Assembly (NCBI GenBank): GCA_025529335.1
Contig: JAMYHX010000111.1
Coordinates: 36,338 to 100,337 of the forward strand
DNA: 64,000 nt
Direction of reading: 5' to 3'
Source: Rhizopus sp. PT2906
Taxonomy: Eukaryota; Mucoromycota; Mucoromycetes; Mucorales; Rhizopodaceae
The translations under genes were made by a program, and so were the position numbers. Shown here piece after piece: positions 58,074-64,000 of this stretch. The notes below the pieces were generated by a model. That model was not told where the DNA came from, ran no database searches, and saw only the letters and a list, made by a program, of their open reading frames with translations. Every line of letters begins with the position of its first letter. Within the stretch, counting starts at the first letter, position 1.

Positions 58074-59692
58074 CACTACGCACACGCGAAAATGCACGCA
58101 AAAACACAATGGGCACACCAGAACAGAGGGTTTCATTTATTTGTATAAAACATCATTGTCTTGCATGCCGGTTTTTATACAGGATGACTCATATAATGAT
58201 AACAAACTTGGTCAAATTAACTTTCTATACTTCTTTTCAATCTACCAGGTACCATGGTTGGTCTAAAGGTCTCAGGTGACTTGGGTCAAAATGGCAGGTA
58301 CATCGTATTACTTGATGTCTCAAAGCATATAGATCTATTATATACATCTGCAACTCATTGAATACAATCCAAAGAATTGAACCAACAATTAAGTGGAGAA
58401 GCAGGGTTATAACTACTAAGGATTCTTTCAACGTCCGTGTAATGCTCATCTTATCTACAAATTTCAATTTACTTTAGCATTCACTTTTAAAATAAAGTAT
58501 TTTGTACGCATACCTTTGTATAATCCATGTTTGTGCAAGTCAAATCGTTCCTTAGTTTCTCGCTTAACTCTCGTGTGAACATAAGGTCATATCAACTAGC
58601 CACAAAGTGAGATGCTTGTCGTATTTGTACGTTTATATCAAAAGATTATAAACAACTTGACTCAATATAATCAATATATTTCGTACACAAGCCAAAGTCA
58701 TCTTAAGTACTAATATAATACAGAACATTAAGCCCACAACACTGATTCATGGCATAATCTATAGTAGTTGATGACATGTCATATCTAATATGCAATTAGT
58801 TGACAATGACTCATTCCATCTTCTTATTCCAAATCTTTCCCGAATTAAAACTACTTATTGACCGACTATCACAGCATTCATAGTGTTTTTGCGTGTGTAT
58901 AAGAAAAACCAGGGCTTTGCTATTTATAAAATATCATTCTTTCATCATAGACGACTTCTTAGAGTTTTTCTTTTAGACGACACTTGGATTTGTACCTGAT
59001 CAATTGTTGATCTGAGAGCTGAAACATAGATACAAACAGGAGAGGATTTATTCCGGGGAACCTTATTTAAACCTTTAAATGTAATAAAAGGTAAATTTCT
59101 ATTCCAGTTCTATTGTTATGTCATTGTAAAGTTTCATCTTATCTTATTGTACTCATTGGTCCTCTACTTGTCTCAGTGAAGCTTTACTGACAACATTGGA
59201 TCATGGATATTTTAATGCAAAGACTATAAAGTTATTCATCATTTGTAAGTCAGTATTTATTTTTTGTATAGCTCTTTATCAGATCAGAAGTAAATCATGC
59301 CTGCATGAATGATGCTGTTCAAGCTCTATTGCATAATTTATAATGTCTTATTTTGTAACACTAGACAAACCACACCTACACTCAATACTATGTATAGCAC
59401 TGAAGTATAAGAGAAGCATGTGTTGATAAATCTGTAACAATCTCTTTATTATGTTGAGAGTTCATCATTAAAAATAGTTTCATTTTATAAGAAAACAGGA
59501 TTATTCCATGAATATATCACGGCTAATGAGTATTCGGCATGACGCATCTATAAGAATAACGCATTTTGTGGTTAATCTTTTCTTTTGCTTTTCTTTCTTC
59601 AAAGGATAATAACGGTAAGCAAACCAAAAAAAAAAGCTATATAAAGGTCACACTAATTTTATTTTCGTGTGTATTTTCGCGTGTGCTTAGTG
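58074..59692. mobile_element. CACTA-ended element, about 1.6 kb, non-coding
   Basis: The left end CACTACGCACACGCGAAAAT at 58074 is matched by an inverted right end finishing at 59692 (reverse complement CACTAAGCACACGCGAAAAT). The pair is 19 of 20 identical, with looser matching beyond. CACTA...TAGTG termini are those of the CACTA/En-Spm superfamily. The interior carries no ORF with a recognisable domain. The 3-bp flanks (AAA and TTA) do not form a duplication, so insertion is unproven. Confidence 0.6.
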
Positions 59693-59865
59693 TTATCATA
59701 AATGGAAATTAAGGAGGTGACTTTTGATGGCTCTCTTGTACAAATAGCAAAGCTCGAGTTTTTGCGCGCGTGCAGTGTTCCATCTACACAAATAATTACA
59801 AAAGAAATGACTTCAGCTGTTAGAAAATCATGTTTGAATAATTTAAAAGGTTCTTTTCTGGCCAA

Positions 59866-60245
59866 TACTACATGCACCAGAAAATGCACCAGAAAATAAG
59901 CTAATGCTACGGGCGCTTAATTGGGGCGCTACCTATGTTGTCACTTTACAACATCACATTACCAAAGTCTCTGCTTAACCTAAGGCTGTCCGGTTCACTC
60001 TCTCTGATATAAAATACGATGTTATCATAACTACACGTGTTCTTGCATCTTTGTTGGTAGAACTGACAACATAAAATTAGAATAAATAACAATATTTCTT
60101 TTTTTATCTCTCTCTCTTCTTCTTGAAAAGAAACAAGTCATGTTTAGCTTGACGCTACACATTCAAAGGTTTTGTTAGGTGATATCATAGGTAATAGGTA
60201 GAGGTAGTGCCTGTAATATTAGTTTAATTTCTGGTACATGTAGTG
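59866..60245. mobile_element. MITE copy 1 with CACTA-like ends
   Basis: About 380 bp. The left end TACTACATGCACCAGAAAAT (C to T at the first base of CACTA) and right end TAGTG at 60241-60245, read inward, align over roughly 70 bases: CACTACATGYACCAGAAAWT, AACTAATRYTACRGGC, then ACCTATG and ATCAC. The left half (from 59899) is nearly identical, inverted, to 61640-61818 over about 180 bases. No coding potential. Confidence 0.7.
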
Positions 60246-60649
60246 TTTCCCTTTTCTAATTCCAGATGAACTCAGAAAGGAATTAGACATAGATGAAAGC
60301 GTATTTATCGTCGATATCTTATATTAGAATATGATGATAAAAAGTGTAAATCAGATCTCAAATATGACAGAAAGTAAGTATGTAATGATGGGTTATTTGA
60401 AGGATTTAAAGCCTACAGTTACGTTGTTGAATTAATATAATTAAAATATCCATAAATGATGACAGATAAAAGAAATTGTTCATTATTTTTAAGCATCTTG
60501 AATGGAAATCGTTAATAAAATATTTGATGTTGTATAAGAGTTTATGAAGCACTACAGCGCGAGGTAGTCCTTAAATTAAAGCAATGCACTAATATTAGTG
60601 CATTTTTTCAGACTTTACACTTCTTTTTCCTTTTTCGTCATGACCGTGC

Positions 60650-61297
60650 TTAAGGCTGCCTTGTCAAAAAGTACAGAAAAACTTCGAAGACATGCTTATT
60701 TCTTTTTATTTTGAGATCAAGCCGTAATCCTTCTTTGTGTTCACGCGCTTTGGTGTGAAGAAGATCGAAGAGGGAAACAGGAGATTTCTTCGTGGTGGTA
60801 ACTGCATACGAGATTGGATACCACTTGTTGTATTTGCGGTAGCTCTTGTTCTTTAGAATATCTTGGATGCTTTTTTCACGCTTGATTTCAAATAACAGAT
60901 ATGATTTACAAAGAAAATAATTTGATCCATTGTGTTGCAAGAAAGAAATTCATGTAAATCATCTTCGTCACCTGGTAAAAAATATATCATCTTCTGCAAG
61001 TTTCAAGGCTACAACCAGCATCTTCATATTGGACTATTTTATAGAAATAACCTTGTAAACCAGCCATATCGATGCCAATTGTGTATATACGTTCTTTTTG
61101 ATTATTGGGCATGTGCTGTAATAACAAATAAAGTATGACTTTTTTACCCGGATGTTCTTGTTAAGTTGGATATTCTTTATATCGTTACTGATATTCTCTG
61201 GCTTTATCTCTGCTGAACATATATCAATCATCGAAGGCTTGTTCTTATCGTCGTATAAGGTGCACCCAAAAGAGAAGTCCAGCCGACGGCCCATCAC
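60650..61297 (-). pseudogene. Degenerate repeat-family ORF between two MITEs
   Basis: Two minus-strand frames, 61034-61297 (GRRLDFSFGCTLYDDKNKPS, then MIDICSAEIKPENIS and NIQLNKNIRV) and 60650-60940 (YRKYNKWYPISYAVTTTKKS, ending EVFLYFLTRQP). The first has the look of a widespread Mucorales hypothetical family with a G-R-x-[LV]-D-[FL] opening and an [SA]-E-[FI]-K core, which I recall only loosely. No ATG-to-stop gene can be built across them, so this is a remnant, possibly old element cargo. Confidence 0.4.
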
Positions 61298-61493
61298 AGT
61301 GCTACTGACATCACCAAATTCAGCTTTAATGTCCTGTCTCTAAAACTTAGATGCTAACGAGCATTGTTCTCCTCTATTTTTGTAAATTTCGCATTAAAGT
61401 GCTATTGAAGTAACAAAATCGTTATAGACTTACTGTCTCATTAACGCGTCTTTTCCACGAAACATTATACTAAAGATCGTTTCCAATGGGAAA

Positions 61494-61818
61494 CACTACA
61501 TGCACCAGAAATTAGACTAATACTACGGGTGCAACTCTATTCATTACCTATGATGTAGACCAACAAAGCTTTTCAACGTATTTGTTTATTTTCAGGAAGA
61601 AAGAGGTAAAAAAGAAATGCTGTTCTTTATTATTTATTTATTATTTATGTTGCCAGTTGATCAACAAAGATGCAAGAACACGCGTAATTATGATAACATC
61701 GTATTTTATATCAGAGAGAGTGAACCGGACAGCCTTAGGTTAAGCAGAGACTTTGGTAATGTGATGTTGTAAAGTGACAACATAGGTAGCGCCCCAATTA
61801 AGCGCCCGTAGCATTAGC
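61494..61818. mobile_element. MITE copy 2, inverted and end-truncated
   Basis: It begins with CACTACATGCACCAGAAATT at 61494, preceded by GGGAAA just as the outer flank of copy 1 is. Its right part, 61640-61818, is the inverse of 59899-60083 (CGGACAGCCTTAGGTTAAGC, GGTAGCGCCCCAATTAAGCG and more, with only scattered differences). The outermost ~25 bases with CTGG...TAGTG are missing at the right end, so this copy is truncated. Confidence 0.7.
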
Positions 61819-61946
61819 CATGATATAAGCATAAATAATGCCAATGACGACAATAATATAAATAGCAGTCATAGATTCTCTACCCAAGTAAACTCATACA
61901 CAAACTCAATTTTATAATGTTCAGCTCTTCTTAGAAAAGAATCTAA

Positions 61947-62380
61947 TTCGCAAGTCATCGACTTAATAGCCTTTTTACAGTAACAACTAAAGCTGAATAC
62001 AACAAAGAATTCAGAAGAAGCAATCACATTGTGAGATTCTATGGCTATAGCCAAAAGTAAGTGTTAAAACGTTTAAATACGTAAACTATAATCTTACTCA
62101 CTGTCACAATAGGAAGTATGTTGGCTTTGTACAATTTTTCTTTAAGCATATTCAAGATGGAGTTGCCAGATTTTTAGTTTACATTGAATTACCCAAGGTG
62201 ATGAGACAATGCAGTTATGACAAGTCCATTGTTATGGTTCAGTTGCACGAAAGTGAAGTAGAAGAAAGAAGATACATTGTTGTTGATATTGAAAGCATTA
62301 TTTGTCAAGTTGGTCTCGTAATTGCACCTGAAGGAAAGAATTTATATAAAGTCATTACTCCTTATTCAATGTTGTTATAG
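61947..62380 (+). pseudogene. C-terminal fragment of a repeat-family protein
   Basis: Exon 61947-62056 encodes HRLNSLFTVTTKAEYNKEFR and SNHIVRFYGYSQ; after a 56-bp intron, exon 62113-62380 continues KKYVGFVQFFFKHIQDGVAR, FLVYIELPKV and ends QVGLV...YKVITPYSMLL. Phase across the intron is correct and the last exon is intact, yet no upstream coding exon is visible because a TAA precedes the first one. The pattern is that of the C-terminus of large repeat-encoded proteins in Mucorales. It lies 130 bp from the truncated MITE, so the larger element may have been a CACTA-like transposon; that link is inference. Confidence 0.55.
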
Positions 62381-63735
62381 AATGTCACTTACAGTATATA
62401 TATATTATTTATAGATATCAATAAAGTATATTTTATGTTTATAATAACTGGTTGTTGTTTTAGTGATGCTCTACAGGTTTTATTAGTATTGAAATGTTGT
62501 CATTGTTTTAGGTTAAGAATTACAATCATAATGTAAAAGTTGTTTTTCTTTTTTCTACTATTGTATTAACTATTGCTGACAGGCAGAAGTAGAGAGTAAG
62601 TGAAGCTGAACTAAAGTGTTGTTACTTTGAGTATGATTGAAGAGTGATTTGTAAAAAAAAAAAAAAAATAAAGAAAAGAAAAGAAAAATAAAGCTTCACA
62701 GCAGTTATTCTTTTTTAAATTGAACTCACCACACACACAACTCCACTAACTCTCTCTCAGTTGTACGTTTACAAAATAAATATGGTAACTCATCAGAGGC
62801 AATGTTCGCTTTTTCACTAATGTCTACAACATCATTTCCTTACAACACCTAATAATACCCTTTCCTTCAGCTTTTAATAAGAGAAACAATGCCCTTTCAA
62901 AATAAACCGTTGTTTATTTATCTCTTCTAGACTGCATTCATATTCATGTCTGTTCATTAGATGCCATACGTGTCTGCATTCGCTGTTGTTGTAATTACTC
63001 CACAACTTAAGAGTATTTCGCTGCTTCTACTCTTCTTTTGACCCCGGGTTTTACTTACCTTAAGAGACATTCCTTTCCTTATTTCTAACTTTCACTAATT
63101 ACTGTTGTTATTCCTCATTATTTGCACATGTACATTCTTCTGTGTCATCATTCATAGACAATTTTGTAAACGTTACATTCTTCTACGAATCTCCTACTTG
63201 TAATATTTTCAAGCTGTCTCCAAGTAATTAAACAGTAAAACGCCAATCTCTTCTCCTATTTATTAATTCTGCTTCATTACCATTACTGCTTTTTGCATTT
63301 GTTTTCATAAATTATTCTTATTTGAAGGAAAAAGGAAGAAAAGGGCTTTAAAAACAAATTTCTTCACTGGCTTAAAGAAAGTTATGAATATTTTCTAAGT
63401 TCACCATCCGTGCAAAATTCACGGTTAATTTCACGGATTTGACACGGTTCCTGATCAACCTCATTACTTCAAATCAGATATGTGCCAAATGAACTAAGAA
63501 AAGCTATAGAATCTGTCTCTAAAAAACTAAAAACGTTGTACTGTCAACTAATCGTCCTTTCATCTGTGCAATTGCCATCCTTTTAACATTGTTTCTTTTC
63601 TATGACAATTGTTACTCAAAAAATAAACAAATCTGATTGGCTCTTATTTCAAAACCGTGAAATTTTCGCGGTTTACGCACGGTTGGCACGGTTCTGTGCG
63701 CCATAGTGGGGACCTATCTTTTACATTAGCCCACA
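62381..63735. other. Intergenic, AT-rich
   Basis: No supportable gene. An A-rich run occurs at 62652-62690. Near 63400-63465 and 63650-63695 there are clusters of CACGGTT/AACCGTG that form an imperfect inverted pair, which may be element ends or protein-binding sites for the gene starting at 63736. Confidence 0.5.
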
Positions 63736-64000
63736 ATGTCTACTGGTTTCCCTACTGTTTTTGATATTTTGGAGATTGCCCGCACACCTTCTGCCGCATT
63801 TAAGTAAATATTTGGATTTGTCAGTGATTGGGTGTTGTGATTTAATGGTGCGTTCCAGTTTCCTCAAGGATCAGGGAGCCTTTTTCATGCGTCGCAACTG
63901 TAAGTTTGGTAATCCTATGAATGCGATCAACTACAAGTCTCGTGGTTTGGCATGGAAGTGCTCCTATCGTACGTGTCCTTGTGGTCATAGTCGTGTTTCG
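63736..64000 (+). CDS. 5' part of ISXO2-like transposase-type gene (runs off the window)
   Basis: Exon 1, 63736-63803 (MSTGFPTVFDILEIARTPSA onward), a 55-bp intron, and exon 2 from 63859 to the window end, in phase: NFLKDQGAFFMRRNCKFGNP, then SRGLAWKCSYRTCPCGHSRV. The Cys-rich stretch resembles the zinc ribbon that precedes the DDE domain in ISXO2/IS1595-like (Merlin-type) transposases, where a GxPM motif follows the first Cys pair. About 70 residues are visible and no catalytic residue is in view, so the call is tentative. Confidence 0.5.

Noticed and set aside
59702..59899. 65-codon ORF between two elements
   Set aside because: It ends inside the MITE repeat (CTRKCTRK comes from the duplicated ATGCACCAGAAAA), so it is a chance frame.

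Overview
The window is nuclear DNA of an early-diverging fungus, most likely a member of the Mucorales (Mucor/Rhizopus type). Support: AT-rich intergenic DNA, many short introns (mostly 43-70 bp, GT-AG, pyrimidine-rich 3' ends), two tandem CotH-family cell-surface protein genes typical of Mucorales, a fungal/animal gene set (CCT4, LSM5, SPF27, BRN1, CCZ1, WASP, TOE1, KDM4), and decayed DNA transposons. I saw no rRNA, tRNA, CRISPR or operon structure. Exon limits were worked out by hand from splice-site phase; unless stated, the listed exons join into an open reading frame.

Layout. 1-3.8 kb: no supportable gene. 3.8-16.4 kb: spaced genes for a peptide transporter (PTR2), a zinc alcohol dehydrogenase, a six-exon SAM methyltransferase with an N-myristoylation-type start, a GLTSCR-domain protein, and two tandem minus-strand CotH genes. 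16.4-20.6 kb: gene-poor, with a decayed repeat-family coding remnant near 17.85-18.43 kb. 20.6-44.9 kb: compact housekeeping block of 15 genes with gaps often below 200 bp: SPF27, homeodomain factor, GDSL hydrolase, vacuolar amino-acid transporter, LSM5, TOE1-like exonuclease, membrane metallophosphatase, KDM4-type demethylase, SDF2, mitochondrial ribosomal mL44, CCZ1, unknown polytopic membrane protein, condensin BRN1, sulfate permease, WASP.

45.2-53.3 kb: transposon island with a frameshifted Tc1/IS630-type transposase, an unidentified fragment, a decayed MULE-type transposase carrying SWIM and OTU regions, a 52-bp minisatellite, a six-exon C2H2 gene with one internal stop, and a 3' scrap of a second Tc1-like transposase. 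53.5-56.3 kb: short-chain dehydrogenase and CCT4. 57.2-62.4 kb: a second island of inverted-repeat elements, several with CACTA...TAGTG ends, including two related MITEs in opposite orientation around a degenerate ORF, and beside them the C-terminal fragment of a repeat-family protein related to the 17.9-kb remnant. The window ends inside a gene resembling the zinc-ribbon start of ISXO2-like transposases.

Functional themes: nutrient uptake (PTR2, SulP, AVT3-like), RNA processing (SPF27, LSM5, TOE1), chromatin and chromosomes (KDM4, GLTSCR, BRN1), vesicle and actin systems (CCZ1, WASP), folding and translation (CCT4, SDF2, mL44), and host-facing surface proteins (CotH). These are not co-regulated units; the notable structure lies in the mobile-element islands, the CotH pair and some splice-site and gene-overlap details.
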